From positions 1 to 47,880 of the forward strand of contig JABHZQ010000017.1 in assembly GCA_018656555.1 (NCBI GenBank): a stretch of DNA of 47,880 nt. The letters are read 5' to 3'. Below the pieces are notes generated by a model, which was given only the letters and a program-made list of their open reading frames with translations, was not told where the DNA came from and did no database searches. A program made the translations under genes and the position numbers. Shown piece by piece: positions 15,232 through 24,228 of this stretch (its first letter is position 1; every line of letters starts with the position of its first letter). This DNA is from an archaeon. Its GTDB lineage: Archaea; Nanobdellota; Nanobdellia; SCGC-AAA011-G17; GW2011-AR17.

Positions 15232-17073
15232 ATGAAAAAAATAATACTATCTACAATATTTATCTTAATTATTTCTTTTGGAATGGTCGCAGCAGAATTT
15301 TCAGCACAAGCTGGATATGATTGGTTAACACTTCAAGGTGGAAGTACCGGTTTTGGTGGAGACATATTTGCTACTTCTCTAGCAGTTATGGCTTTGGATG
15401 AAGGTGGGTATGATACAACAGGTTATGAAGATTGGTTATATACTCAAATGAATTCTGATTATTGTTTTGGTGGTACAACTTGTACTACAACTGATACTTC
15501 AGCTGCTGTTTTGGCTTTAGCTGAAGTTCAAGATGATACTTATTTTGATGAAATCGAGAGTTGGTTTGCTGGTAATGTTCAAGGGGCTACTTTTTCAGGG
15601 GATTGGGCTTTAGAGATTTCTACTTCTGCAACAGGCACTTGTACTTTTACTTATGATCTCCTTAATATAACTCAATCTTTAGATATTGAAGTTGATGCAG
15701 GTACTTTCCCTGCGTGTAGTGATTCAAATTTCTTAGATTTAGATACTTGTTTGCAAAGTAACTTGATTAAGAATAATCCAGGTTTAACTTTTGAGGTTGA
15801 TTGTAGTGCTTTAGAAGGAGATGTTATTATGACTCTTTTGTATAAATCAGCTACAACTTATTACTTGTTAGATAATCAAAATACAGATGTTGCTGAGTTT
15901 ACAGTAACTAATGGTTGTTTTGGTTCTGGTGGAACTGGTTCTTGTGATAAGGAATCTTCATTATATGCTAATTGGGCTTTGAAATTAATGGGCTCTGATA
16001 CAAATAGTATAATTTACTTGAAAGAGAATTATGATGACTCTAATGCATTAGATGTAGCAATTATGTATAAGATTACTGGAGATTCAACTTTCCTATCTAC
16101 TCTTGCAGATCAACAGAAAACAGATGGTAGTTTTGATAGGAATGTTTATAGAACTTCTATAGCTGTACTAGCATTAAAAGATTATGAGTCTGAATATTCT
16201 GATGTTATTGATAATGCAAAAGCATGGTTAAGAGAACAACAAGCTTCAGATGGTGATTGGAATGCAAATGTAGAAGATACTGCAATGACACTTTATGGTG
16301 CATTTAGTGATGAAGGTGTATCAGCTGCTAGTTGTTCTGATGGTGTTCAGAATCAAGGAGAGGAAGGAGTAGATTGTGGTGGACCTTGTACTTCTTGTAG
16401 TGGAGGTGCTGAAGAGTGTGCAAGTGATGTGGATTGTGAGATCTGGGGTTCTGGTTACCAATGTACTAGTGGCCAATGTATTTACTATGGAACAAGTGGT
16501 TGTGTAGATGATACAGAGTGTGATACTGGTGAAGCTTGTATAGAAGGATACTGTATGGAAACAGATTGTAATAGTGATGGTATTTGTGATTTTGGTGTGA
16601 CTAATGAGAATTCACAACATTGTCCTAGTGATTGTTACTGTGGCGATAATGTTTATGATGACTATGAACAAGTTTATGGTTGTAGTTTAGATGAACCAGA
16701 GGAAGAAGTACCTGAAGATGAGTGTTATAGTAATAGTGACTGTGCAAATGGTTATGAATGTATCTTTGGTGAATGTGTAGTTGAAGATACAAGTGGCGGA
16801 GGAGGAATTTGGGTTTTCTTGATTATAATTTTGATTTTAGGAGCTTTAGGTGGAGGAGGATTCTTCTTATGGAAGAAAGGTTACCTCGGTCCAATAATTG
16901 ATAAGGTTAAGTCTAAGTTGGGAAAGAAGCCTCCAGGTGGTCCAAGTTTTTCACCACCACCAGGACCAAGACCAGGAATGCCACCAGGCGCTCCAGGGAT
17001 GAGACCTCCAGCACGACAACCACCTTTACAAAGGTCAGTGCAACAGGCAAGACAACCACCTTTTAGAAGATGA
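15232..17073 (+). CDS. membrane-anchored surface protein with prenyltransferase-like and Cys-rich repeats
   Basis: A signal peptide (residues 1-21) precedes alpha-helical repeats of the terpene cyclase/prenyltransferase toroid type (GYDWLTLQGG, SFDRNVYRTSIAVLALK, WLREQQASDGDWN). A beta-rich insert lies at about 120-245. Three to four Cys-rich modules follow, with spacing like DxDCxxxxxCxxGxC (for example CYSNSDCANGYEC). One membrane span (about 524-546) leads to a proline-rich basic tail of about 65 residues facing the cytoplasm. It may bind or display ligands at the surface. A TATA box and a GAGGGAT ribosome site precede the ATG. An ATGA overlap couples it to the next surface gene. Confidence 0.8.
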   Translation: MKKIILSTIFILIISFGMVAAEFSAQAGYDWLTLQGGSTGFGGDIFATSLAVMALDEGGYDTTGYEDWLYTQMNSDYCFGGTTCTTTDTSAAVLALAEVQDDTYFDEIESWFAGNVQGATFSGDWALEISTSATGTCTFTYDLLNITQSLDIEVDAGTFPACSDSNFLDLDTCLQSNLIKNNPGLTFEVDCSALEGDVIMTLLYKSATTYYLLDNQNTDVAEFTVTNGCFGSGGTGSCDKESSLYANWALKLMGSDTNSIIYLKENYDDSNALDVAIMYKITGDSTFLSTLADQQKTDGSFDRNVYRTSIAVLALKDYESEYSDVIDNAKAWLREQQASDGDWNANVEDTAMTLYGAFSDEGVSAASCSDGVQNQGEEGVDCGGPCTSCSGGAEECASDVDCEIWGSGYQCTSGQCIYYGTSGCVDDTECDTGEACIEGYCMETDCNSDGICDFGVTNENSQHCPSDCYCGDNVYDDYEQVYGCSLDEPEEEVPEDECYSNSDCANGYECIFGECVVEDTSGGGGIWVFLIIILILGALGGGGFFLWKKGYLGPIIDKVKSKLGKKPPGGPSFSPPPGPRPGMPPGAPGMRPPARQPPLQRSVQQARQPPFRR

Positions 17074-18275
17074 AAAAGATTTTATTATTTATTTTCTTTA
17101 TATTGTTAATCAATATTGTATCTGCTGGAGATATTGTTATTCTACAGGAGAATTATTATTCTGGTGAAACTGTTCAAGCTTATTTGTATAATTATACATC
17201 TAATCCTTTGGCTAATATTTATGTTTTAGATAATCAAAGTAATCAAGTTTCTGTTCAACCTTCTGTTATTGAATTTAGAGAGGATCAATTTCTTGCTTAT
17301 TTTAATTTACCTCTAGGTTTAGAGAGCAATGTATATGATTTAGTTGTTCTTAGTGATAGGGTAAACTTTACAATTGAAAATAGTAGTAATGTATTAACAA
17401 TTAAACCAGGAGTATTTGTTTTAGAGAATAGAGATAGTAGTGTACAGTTAGAAGTTGAGAATGTTGGTGAAGAGGAGTTAACTCTTGAGATCGGTACTAG
17501 TAATCCATTAATTGTTCCTAGGAAGACTATTTTAGATATTGGTGTGGGTGAAAGTAAAAATATATTTTATGATTTTGAGTATAGTGCTTTAGAAGGTGAT
17601 AGTGAAGTTAGTGTAAAGTATAATTCTAAAACTTATACTATTCCAATTATCCATCCAGATATAGTTGAAGTTGTTAATGAGACAGTTGAAATTAATGAAA
17701 CTGTAAATGTTACAGAAGAGGTAAATGAAACTGAGGATATAGTAATTGTTGGTGATGCAATTGAGTTTATATCTAATGAGAGTGAGAAGAGAGTTGATAT
17801 TAATCGGACTGTTATGTATGAAGCTACTATCTCATTAATTAATAATATGGATGAAGATTTAGATGTTCTTATTGTTATGTCTGGGGATCTGGCTAGTGTT
17901 TTAAGTATTGATAATGAACCAGAAAAACTAGGTGCTAATTCTCAAACAGATTTGAGGTTGGTATTCAATAAGAATATGGGGGCTTTGCCAGGAGAGTACA
18001 AAGGAGATTTAAGAGTTATTTCTGATGAGTTTGAGGCTAAAATGAGCTTTGTTGTTAATGTTCTGGAACCTGAAACTGAAGAAGATATTGAAGTGGAGGA
18101 TTTAGAACAATATATTGTTGATGTTGGAGATCAAGAAGAAGGTACGGATCCAGTTGTTTGGATTGGTGTTGTTATGATTGCAGTTTTGTTAGTTATTTTG
18201 TTAATTCTGTTTATTAAGATGAAAGAGAAGCCTAAGAAAGATTATAATGAAGTTCTACAAGGCAGAAGGCAATAA
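17070..18275 (+). CDS. membrane-anchored surface protein with Ig-like domains
   Basis: The layout is signal peptide (1-19), three or so beta-sandwich modules resembling CARDB/NEW3 domains, one membrane span (about 359-385) and a short basic cytoplasmic tail. Between the modules is an acidic Val/Glu/Thr linker with many N-glycosylation sequons. It is translated from an ATGA overlap with the preceding surface protein, so the pair may form one complex. Its stop codon ends at the base before the 3' end of the convergent tRNA gene, with no spacer. Confidence 0.75.
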   Translation: MKKILLFIFFILLINIVSAGDIVILQENYYSGETVQAYLYNYTSNPLANIYVLDNQSNQVSVQPSVIEFREDQFLAYFNLPLGLESNVYDLVVLSDRVNFTIENSSNVLTIKPGVFVLENRDSSVQLEVENVGEEELTLEIGTSNPLIVPRKTILDIGVGESKNIFYDFEYSALEGDSEVSVKYNSKTYTIPIIHPDIVEVVNETVEINETVNVTEEVNETEDIVIVGDAIEFISNESEKRVDINRTVMYEATISLINNMDEDLDVLIVMSGDLASVLSIDNEPEKLGANSQTDLRLVFNKNMGALPGEYKGDLRVISDEFEAKMSFVVNVLEPETEEDIEVEDLEQYIVDVGDQEEGTDPVVWIGVVMIAVLLVILLILFIKMKEKPKKDYNEVLQGRRQ

Positions 18276-18381
18276 TGGCCCTGCCGGGATTTGAACCCGG
18301 GATCTCTGGCTGTCTTAGAGTGCTTTGTTGTTAAAGCTGTCATATAAGACCAGTGCTTTAACCAGACTAAGCCACAGGGCC
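18276..18381 (-). tRNA. tRNA-Ile(UAU) with intron
   Basis: The spliced molecule is 75 nt. The acceptor stem GGCCCTG/CAGGGCC is fully paired with discriminator A. The D stem is GCTT/AAGC, the anticodon stem CTGGT/GCCAG, and the T arm CCGGG-TTCAAAT-CCCGG. CCA is not encoded. The anticodon loop reads CTTATA then A after removal of a 31-nt intron at the canonical 37/38 site, giving anticodon UAU. Most archaea read AUA with a CAU tRNA modified to agmatidine by TiaS; a UAU tRNA is known from only a few lineages such as Nanoarchaeum. It lies between a convergent surface gene and the divergent cysteine synthase gene. Confidence 0.9.
18312..18342 (-). other. tRNA intron with bulge-helix-bulge motif
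   Basis: The exon bases CTTA (32-35) pair with intron bases TAAG to form the 4-bp central helix. The flanking 3-nt bulges are TA^T and AC^A. The intron folds further through GA/TC and a GCTTT/AAAGC hairpin with loop AACAAC. This is the strict substrate form for the archaeal splicing endonuclease. Confidence 0.85.
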
Positions 18382-18455
18382 GTAAGTGTGAAGATTTGTT
18401 TTTTCTATTTAAAAGTTTCGTCAGTTTTAAATACTTATAAAGTATGGGGTTGAAT

Positions 18456-19313
18456 ATGCATACGATACTTGATGCTATTGGAAACACTCCTATGTTGAGT
18501 ATTCAAGGAGTTAAGGTAAAATTAGAGTATATGAATCCTTCTGGTTCTATTAAAGATAGAATTGCTAAGCATATTATTGAGAGAGCTGAGAAGAGTAAGT
18601 TGTTGAAGCGAGGTTATAGGGTGGTTGAGGCAACTAGTGGTAATTCTGGAATTGCTTTTTCTATGGTCTGTGCAGTAAAGGGTTATGAGATGGTTGTTAT
18701 TATGCCCAAAGGTTTGAGTAGGGAGCGAAAGAAGATTATGAGATACTTTGGGGCTAAGATTATTGAAGTTCCAAGATGGAAGGGTGTGAAGGGTGCTGTG
18801 GCAAGAGAGGAAAAGTATAATAAAAAATGTTATTGTGTTAAACAGTTTGAGAACAGGTGGAATATTGAAGCCCATTATAAAACTGGAAAAGAGATATTAG
18901 AGAAAGGAAGAGTAGATGCTTTTGTTGCTGGTGTTGGAACTGGCGGTTCTTTGATTGGAATTGGCAAGGTTTTGAAGAAAAAGTATCCTAAATGTAAGGT
19001 TTATGCTTTAGAACCTGAAGAATGTTCACCTATGACTGGAAGTAGTTGTGGTAAACATGGGATTGAAGGTATTGGTGATGGTTTTATTCCAAAAATAATT
19101 CAGGATAATGATAAAATAATTGATGGAGTTCTTACTGTTAAGACAAAAGATGCAGTTAAAATGAGTAAAAAGTTGGCTAAGAAGGGATTCTTTGTTGGGA
19201 TAAGTTCTGGAGCTAATTTTCTTGGTGCTTTAAGAGTTAAAAGAATGCATAAGAATGTTGTAACTCTTTTCCCTGATTCTGGAGATAGGTATTTGAGTGA
19301 ATTATTTAAGTAA
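18456..19313 (+). CDS. cysK: cysteine synthase / cystathionine beta-synthase family PLP enzyme
   Basis: The PLP lysine is Lys33 in NPSGSIKDR. The substrate loop TSGNSG, the phosphate-binding GVGTGGS and the ISSGAN motif near the C-terminus are all present. At 285 residues it is slightly shorter than typical CysK (about 310). It makes cysteine from O-acetylserine or O-phosphoserine and sulfide; which donor is used cannot be read here. The second ATG is chosen because the TATA box (CTTATAAAG, 18434-18442) lies almost against the first one at 18444. Confidence 0.85.
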   Translation: MHTILDAIGNTPMLSIQGVKVKLEYMNPSGSIKDRIAKHIIERAEKSKLLKRGYRVVEATSGNSGIAFSMVCAVKGYEMVVIMPKGLSRERKKIMRYFGAKIIEVPRWKGVKGAVAREEKYNKKCYCVKQFENRWNIEAHYKTGKEILEKGRVDAFVAGVGTGGSLIGIGKVLKKKYPKCKVYALEPEECSPMTGSSCGKHGIEGIGDGFIPKIIQDNDKIIDGVLTVKTKDAVKMSKKLAKKGFFVGISSGANFLGALRVKRMHKNVVTLFPDSGDRYLSELFK

Positions 19314-19348
19314 CTATTCTATAGTAATTACAAATAGGAAGACTTATA
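19313..19348 (+). promoter_or_regulatory. TAGTAGTTAC-type promoter of a TIM-barrel gene
   Basis: ACTATTCTATAGTAATTAC is followed by AAATAGGAAGAC and TTATA. It starts at the stop codon of cysK and ends 24 nt before the ATG at 19373. The 19-base motif agrees with the copy at 3978-3996 at 15 positions. Confidence 0.55.
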
Positions 19349-19372
19349 AGTTTGTTTTACTTAGATAATAAT

Positions 19373-20206
19373 ATGGAAATTAGTCTTTGTGTGGAATATC
19401 CAGAAGAAGGTTTAGATAAATTACACCATGTCGATTTTCCAGTAGATTTAGTTGTAGCTGGGAAGAGTATGGAGGAGTTTGATGGATGGAGAGCTCAAAT
19501 AGATCATGATTCTGTTCAAAGAGTGGGTTATTGGCCAACTTTGTCTAGGGAAGAAGGATACTGGTTGTCTACACTTGCTAGTCCAAGAGGATTAGATAGA
19601 GTTCTTGGAGAATTAGGAGAGAGGAATTCAGAAGATGACCAATTACTTTTGTTATGGGATGCTGAGTTACCACACCAAAATCCATTGTTAGTTTTTAAGA
19701 ATGCTATTTATCATTTCAAAAATAGGAAAAAACTGGATAAATTTTTAAGAAATCATAAAGAACATAGTCTTGACATTGCTGCTGCACAGTTTCCAACACG
19801 AACTTGGCCTTTTCCTTTAAATTTAGTTGCTTCCAAACCAGTTTTAGAAGCTACGATGACTCATTTGGATCCTGTTGAATATGATCTTGAAGCAGTTTTT
19901 ACTATGGGGTATACTAGTTTTGGTGAGTTTGAAGATCCAATTAATAGTTTTTTATTGGGTGGATTTAATCCTAGAAATCTTATAGATGAAGCAGGGTTAG
20001 GTGTTAAGAATTATAGAGATAGATTTGGTCTTGCTCTTGGAACAATAGCTGTTGGTGAGATGGGAAATGAACCAATATTAACTCCAAAAAAATTGAATAG
20101 GGATTTATCAATTGCAAGATTAATGGGTGTTAAAAAAGTTGCAATATATAGGCTTGGCGGGATGACTGATGAGTATGCAGCTGCTATAAAGGAAGCTTGT
20201 CTTTAA
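19373..20206 (+). CDS. predicted TIM-barrel protein of unknown function
   Basis: The 277 residues show eight evenly spaced hydrophobic strands (for example EISLCVEY, DLVVAG, QRVGYWP, LLLLWDAEL, FGLALGT, KKVAIYRLGG) separated by helices, which suggests a beta/alpha barrel. WDAELP with its acidic pair at a strand end is glycoside-hydrolase-like, but no family is identified. The ATG is chosen at leaderless distance from the TATA box; a TTG seven codons upstream is less likely. The promoter has the shared motif of other unknown genes here. Confidence 0.65.
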   Translation: MEISLCVEYPEEGLDKLHHVDFPVDLVVAGKSMEEFDGWRAQIDHDSVQRVGYWPTLSREEGYWLSTLASPRGLDRVLGELGERNSEDDQLLLLWDAELPHQNPLLVFKNAIYHFKNRKKLDKFLRNHKEHSLDIAAAQFPTRTWPFPLNLVASKPVLEATMTHLDPVEYDLEAVFTMGYTSFGEFEDPINSFLLGGFNPRNLIDEAGLGVKNYRDRFGLALGTIAVGEMGNEPILTPKKLNRDLSIARLMGVKKVAIYRLGGMTDEYAAAIKEACL

Positions 20207-20242
20207 GTAAAACTTATAAAGAATATAATTAAATTTTCTTCT

Positions 20243-21433
20243 ATGTTAGTCGGTGTTGTAGGGAAACCTAATGTGGGTAAGAGTACATTCTTTAAGGCCA
20301 TGACTTTGGCTGAAGTAGAGATAGCTAACTATCCTTTTGCTACTATAAAACCTAACCAAGGAGTGGGTTATGTTAAGATTGATTGTGTGGATAAGGAATT
20401 TGGAAAACAATGTGATCCTAGAACTGGTTATTGTATTAATGGGAAGAGATTTGTTCCTGTTGAATTGATTGATGTTGCTGGATTAGTACCTGGGGCTCAT
20501 GAAGGTTTAGGAATGGGGAATCAATTCTTAGATGATTTAAATCAGGCTGATGCTTTGATTCATGTTATTGATGTTGCAGGTTCAACTAATGAAAAGGGAG
20601 AGCCAGTAGATCCTGGAAGCTATGATCCTGCTGAAGATATTAAATTCTTAGAAGTTGAATTTGATATGTGGTATTTTAGAATTTTGAAGAAAGGTTGGGA
20701 AAAGTTTGCTAGGCAGGTTAAGCAAGAGAGTAAGAAGATAGAAACAGCTATTGCCAAACAGTTGTCTGGTTTAAGGGTTGATGAAGAGATTGCTAAGTCT
20801 TCAATAAAAGAATTAAATTTAGGGAGTAGTATAGCCGAATGGAGCGAGGATGATTTGATGAAACTTGCTTCTTTGTTAAGAAAGAAAACAAAACCTATGA
20901 TAATTGCTGCTAATAAAGTTGATCTAAGTTCTGGTGAGGCTAACTTGAAAAGATTAAAAGAAGAATTTAAGGATTACGCTATTGTTGGTTGTTCTGCTGA
21001 ATCTGAATTAGCTTTGAAAGAGGCTGCTAAGAAGGAATTAATTGAATATATTCCTGGAATGGATGATTTTAAAATAAATGGTGACTTGAATGATCAACAA
21101 AAAAAAGCTTTAGAGTACATTAAAGAGAATATCCTAAAGAAGTATAGTACTTCTGGTGTTCAGAATGTTATGGATGATTTAATTTTTAAGATTTTAGATA
21201 TGATTTGTATTTTTCCAGGAGGAGTTAACAACTTAGTTGATAAGGATGGTAACTGTCTTCCAGATTGTTTCTTGTTAAAAGATAAAAGCACTGCTTTAGA
21301 TTTTGCATATAAGATCCACTCTGATTTAGGTGATAAGTTTATCAGAGCTATTGATGTAAAAACAAAAAGAACTGTTGGTAAGGACCATCTTCTAAAAAAT
21401 AGAGATGTTGTTGAGATAGTTTCAGGAAAGTAA
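20243..21433 (+). CDS. ychF: archaeal YchF/Obg-family GTPase with TGS domain
   Basis: The G1 loop is GKPNVGKST (from residue 7), G3 is DVAGL and G4 is NKVD. A helical insert at about 135-200 and a C-terminal TGS domain (ALDFAYKIHSDLGDKFIRA) complete the archaeal YchF-like layout. With 396 residues it is full length. Family members bind the ribosome or translation factors. A TATA box (CTTATAAAG) stands 30 nt before the ATG. The gene ends 3 nt from a convergent Nudix gene. Confidence 0.9.
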   Translation: MLVGVVGKPNVGKSTFFKAMTLAEVEIANYPFATIKPNQGVGYVKIDCVDKEFGKQCDPRTGYCINGKRFVPVELIDVAGLVPGAHEGLGMGNQFLDDLNQADALIHVIDVAGSTNEKGEPVDPGSYDPAEDIKFLEVEFDMWYFRILKKGWEKFARQVKQESKKIETAIAKQLSGLRVDEEIAKSSIKELNLGSSIAEWSEDDLMKLASLLRKKTKPMIIAANKVDLSSGEANLKRLKEEFKDYAIVGCSAESELALKEAAKKELIEYIPGMDDFKINGDLNDQQKKALEYIKENILKKYSTSGVQNVMDDLIFKILDMICIFPGGVNNLVDKDGNCLPDCFLLKDKSTALDFAYKIHSDLGDKFIRAIDVKTKRTVGKDHLLKNRDVVEIVSGK

Positions 21434-21436
21434 TTG

Positions 21437-21841
21437 TTATTTATTGTATTTTAAGTGTTCATATGCTAATTTTAATACTTCTTTTTCTCCTTTGAATGTT
21501 ACTCTTGACATGGCCCGATCATAATCAAGCCAAACAAATCCTAAAACTCCTTCAGGAAGTTTAATCTTTTCCTCACTTGTTTCAAATATTAAGAAATTAA
21601 CTTCTTTGTGGTAGGTTTGTCCTAGTTTTTTAAAGAAGTATTCTGTTTTTTCTGTAAAGTCCTTAGTATAGAATAAAGACTTTACTTCCATCTGTTCACA
21701 GATATTTCTTGCTTCTTCTTCCTTGTTTTCAGGGTTTACTAGGGTGCCTTTTGGAAAACTCCAGTGTCCGGGAAACCTTCTCAGTAGAAGGAACTTGTCC
21801 TTGTTTACAAGAATAATACCTAGTGATGAGTCCTGTGGCAT
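21437..21841 (-). CDS. Nudix hydrolase-like protein with altered Nudix box
   Basis: The fold is recognisable from SLGIILVNKDKFLLLRR, HWSFPKGT and later strands. The Nudix box GX5EX7REUXEEXGU is degraded. The segment GTLVNPENKEEEARNICEQM keeps Gly, the first Glu and one of the paired glutamates, but has Arg-Asn for Arg-Glu, Glu-Gln for Glu-Glu and no final Gly. It could be a weak hydrolase for dinucleoside polyphosphates or a binding-only relative. The length of 134 residues is normal. It lies between YchF and PolX. Confidence 0.75.
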   Translation of the reverse strand: MPQDSSLGIILVNKDKFLLLRRFPGHWSFPKGTLVNPENKEEEARNICEQMEVKSLFYTKDFTEKTEYFFKKLGQTYHKEVNFLIFETSEEKIKLPEGVLGFVWLDYDRAMSRVTFKGEKEVLKLAYEHLKYNK

Positions 21842-21873
21842 CCAATTATATAATTTAGAGGAGTTTTTAAGGA

Positions 21874-23529
21874 TTATTTAAGAAAATTATATAGTTTTTC
21901 TCTTGATTTAGTGTTCAAAATGTCCTTTTTTCTGCACCAGCCCCTTCTTGCTGTACCTATACCGTATTGTAAGGTTTCAAGATTGTCTGTAGCATGAGTA
22001 TCTGTACCAAGGGAGATTATTCCACCTTTTTTTACAAATCTTTTTACTAATTTATCATCAATATCCATTCTAGTTGGGGTGCAATTTATTTCAATAGCTA
22101 TATTATTATCTCTTGCTTTGTCAAATATTGCATCAAAGTCCATTTTCCTTGGTTCTTTTATTCCAAATTTTCTTCCGGTTAAATGGCCCATAATGTTTAT
22201 GTGCTTATTGTCCATTGCTTTTAGGAATGTTTTAGTTTGATCACCTTTGTTTGTAGTGTGCATTGAAGCAATAACTAGATCCATTTTCTTTAGAAGGCTA
22301 TCTTTGTAGAACAATTTACCTTTTCTTACAATGTCTACTTCTACTCCCATTATAAGATTCTTATATTTTTTTATTTCTTTGAACTTTTCATTTAATCTCT
22401 TCATTGTTAATGGTGGACCAGCATATTTTTGTGGAGTTCCATGATCTGTTACTGCAAGATATTCATAATTTAGTCTCTTTGCTCCAAGACTTAAGTCCTT
22501 TAAGGTTGATAACCCATCAGAATAGATTGAATGAGTATGGAAATCTCCTTTAATATCTTTTAAGGTTACTAATTTAGGTATTTTATTTGTAAACTCTCCA
22601 TCATTCTCTCTTAATTCAGGAGGGATTAATGGTAATGATAGTTTTTTGTAAATTCCACTTTCTGTTTTTCCAGCTATTTTTTTCTTTCCTTTGAATAAAC
22701 CATATTCATTTAGTTTGTAGCCTTTTTTTATTGCAATCTGTCTTAGTTTTATGTTATGGGTTTTACTTCCAGTAAAGTATTGCATTGCAGCCCCATACTC
22801 ATCTTCTTTGAATAGTCTAAGATCTACTTGTATTCCATGATAGAGTATTGACGCTTTTTTTGGACCCTTTACAATTTTTTTACCTAGAGAGGTAAAGTGA
22901 GTCATTATGTTTTTGTTTGAGACTACAAGAATATCAATATCTTTTATTGTTGATTTTTTTCTTCTTAAACTTCCTACAATTGCTATTTTCTTTGGTTTTT
23001 CTTTTTTTAAATCTGAGATAATTATGTTTGCAACTTCAGTCATAGTTGCTATTGCCATTCTTCCTCTTCCTTGTTTTAGAATTTCAATTCCATTTCTGAT
23101 ATTCTCTTCTGTTTTTTTATCATACCCTTTATGATATCTTAATTTCTTTGCTTCTGCAGCACTTTTAAGTTTTCTAAGGTTTGTAATTTTTAGTTTTTTA
23201 TAGAGAAAGTTTACTTTTTTTGGTCCTAATGTGGGAACATGGAGCATATCTATTACTCCTTTTGGAATTGATCTCTTTAGTTTGTTGTATTCTTTTATCT
23301 TTCCTGTTTCTAAGTATTCAATTATTTTTGTTGCTATTCCTTCACCTATTCCTGGAATGTCATCTAAACCCTTTTCTCCTTTTTTTTCATATATTTTTTT
23401 TATATCTTTAGAAAGAGATTCAATATTTTGTGCTGCGAATCTATAGGCTCTTGGTTTCCAAGGTATGGCTTCTATTTCTAATAGGTCTGCCATTGCATAG
23501 AAAATCTCTGCTATCTCTTGATTGATCAT
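21874..23529 (-). CDS. polX: DNA polymerase X family protein with PHP domain
   Basis: The order of domains is typical of bacterial/archaeal PolX. An 8-kDa and HhH region (DDIPGIGEGIATKIIEYL), the nucleotidyl transfer site VGSLRRKKSTIKDIDILV with the Asp-x-Asp pair, a thumb, and a C-terminal PHP phosphoesterase starting at DFHTHSIYSDG with later histidines (ASMHTT, GTDTHA) make up 551 residues. It fills short gaps in base excision repair, and the PHP domain supplies 3' processing. All main catalytic residues look intact. Confidence 0.9.
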   Translation of the reverse strand: MINQEIAEIFYAMADLLEIEAIPWKPRAYRFAAQNIESLSKDIKKIYEKKGEKGLDDIPGIGEGIATKIIEYLETGKIKEYNKLKRSIPKGVIDMLHVPTLGPKKVNFLYKKLKITNLRKLKSAAEAKKLRYHKGYDKKTEENIRNGIEILKQGRGRMAIATMTEVANIIISDLKKEKPKKIAIVGSLRRKKSTIKDIDILVVSNKNIMTHFTSLGKKIVKGPKKASILYHGIQVDLRLFKEDEYGAAMQYFTGSKTHNIKLRQIAIKKGYKLNEYGLFKGKKKIAGKTESGIYKKLSLPLIPPELRENDGEFTNKIPKLVTLKDIKGDFHTHSIYSDGLSTLKDLSLGAKRLNYEYLAVTDHGTPQKYAGPPLTMKRLNEKFKEIKKYKNLIMGVEVDIVRKGKLFYKDSLLKKMDLVIASMHTTNKGDQTKTFLKAMDNKHINIMGHLTGRKFGIKEPRKMDFDAIFDKARDNNIAIEINCTPTRMDIDDKLVKRFVKKGGIISLGTDTHATDNLETLQYGIGTARRGWCRKKDILNTKSREKLYNFLK

Positions 23530-23561
23530 AGTAGAATGTGGGGCAAAGAGATTAATAAAGT

Positions 23562-24185
23562 TTACTTTAGTCTTGGAAGTGGTTTCTTTATTTTATGAGG
23601 GGTCTTTGTTAGTTTAGGTAGTGGCTTTTGAAAGTCTGGAAGATTTTCTGCTATCTTTGCTTCTGGAAATGCCATTTTTATTACCCAGAATAATACTAGT
23701 AAGAATAGATAAAATACAAATACAGCAAATAGTATATCTGTATTGATTATTGTTTCTGTATATACTGCAAATATTGCAAAATATGCTATGTAGTTTACTG
23801 TTAAAGGAGATGAAATGAAAAAAGCTACCCTTTTAGGCATCTCTCTAAAGAAATTCATTATGAACAGAAGTAATCCAATTATACCTACAAGGACAACTAA
23901 AGGAATAGTTACTATAAGATGTTCTTGAAATGCAAAATCCATTCCATACTTTGTATAAATGTGCCGGATCATATCAACAAATATGAAGAAAAGAACTAAA
24001 CTGTTTGATGTTGCTGATCCCCATCCTAACTCATCTTTATATCTTGCAAAGTAAAATTCCATTACAATGAAGATTGCTACTAGTGGGATAGTCATCCAAA
24101 TCATTTCAGGATAATTTACTGGTGCTGTTAGAAAATCAGCTAGATTTGGGAAGAATACATCATTAAGATATTGATTTAAAGACAT
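23562..24185 (-). CDS. hypothetical multi-pass membrane protein
   Basis: The 207 residues contain five hydrophobic spans and a basic, proline-containing C-terminal tail (KPLPKLTKTPHKIKKPLPRLK is only partly hydrophilic linker). No family is recognised. The start MSLNQYLN is chosen because the TATA box AATTATATAT lies 25-30 nt upstream on this strand; a longer frame would overlap the divergent methyltransferase gene. Confidence 0.7.
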   Translation of the reverse strand: MSLNQYLNDVFFPNLADFLTAPVNYPEMIWMTIPLVAIFIVMEFYFARYKDELGWGSATSNSLVLFFIFVDMIRHIYTKYGMDFAFQEHLIVTIPLVVLVGIIGLLLFIMNFFREMPKRVAFFISSPLTVNYIAYFAIFAVYTETIINTDILFAVFVFYLFLLVLFWVIKMAFPEAKIAENLPDFQKPLPKLTKTPHKIKKPLPRLK

Positions 24186-24198
24186 GATATTGCAAAGG

Positions 24199-24218
24199 AT
24201 TAAAAAGTATATATAATT
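24199..24218. promoter_or_regulatory. interleaved divergent TATA boxes
   Basis: In a 43-bp gap between divergent ATGs, ATTAAAAAG serves the rightward gene and AATTATATAT (minus strand) serves the leftward one. Each TATA is about 25-31 nt from its own ATG, and the two overlap face to face. Confidence 0.5.
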
Positions 24219-24228
24219 TTGGTTTTTT

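Noticed and set aside
18242-18487. Minus-strand open frame over the tRNA gene
   Set aside because: It covers the complete tRNA with its intron and has no promoter of its own for a protein.
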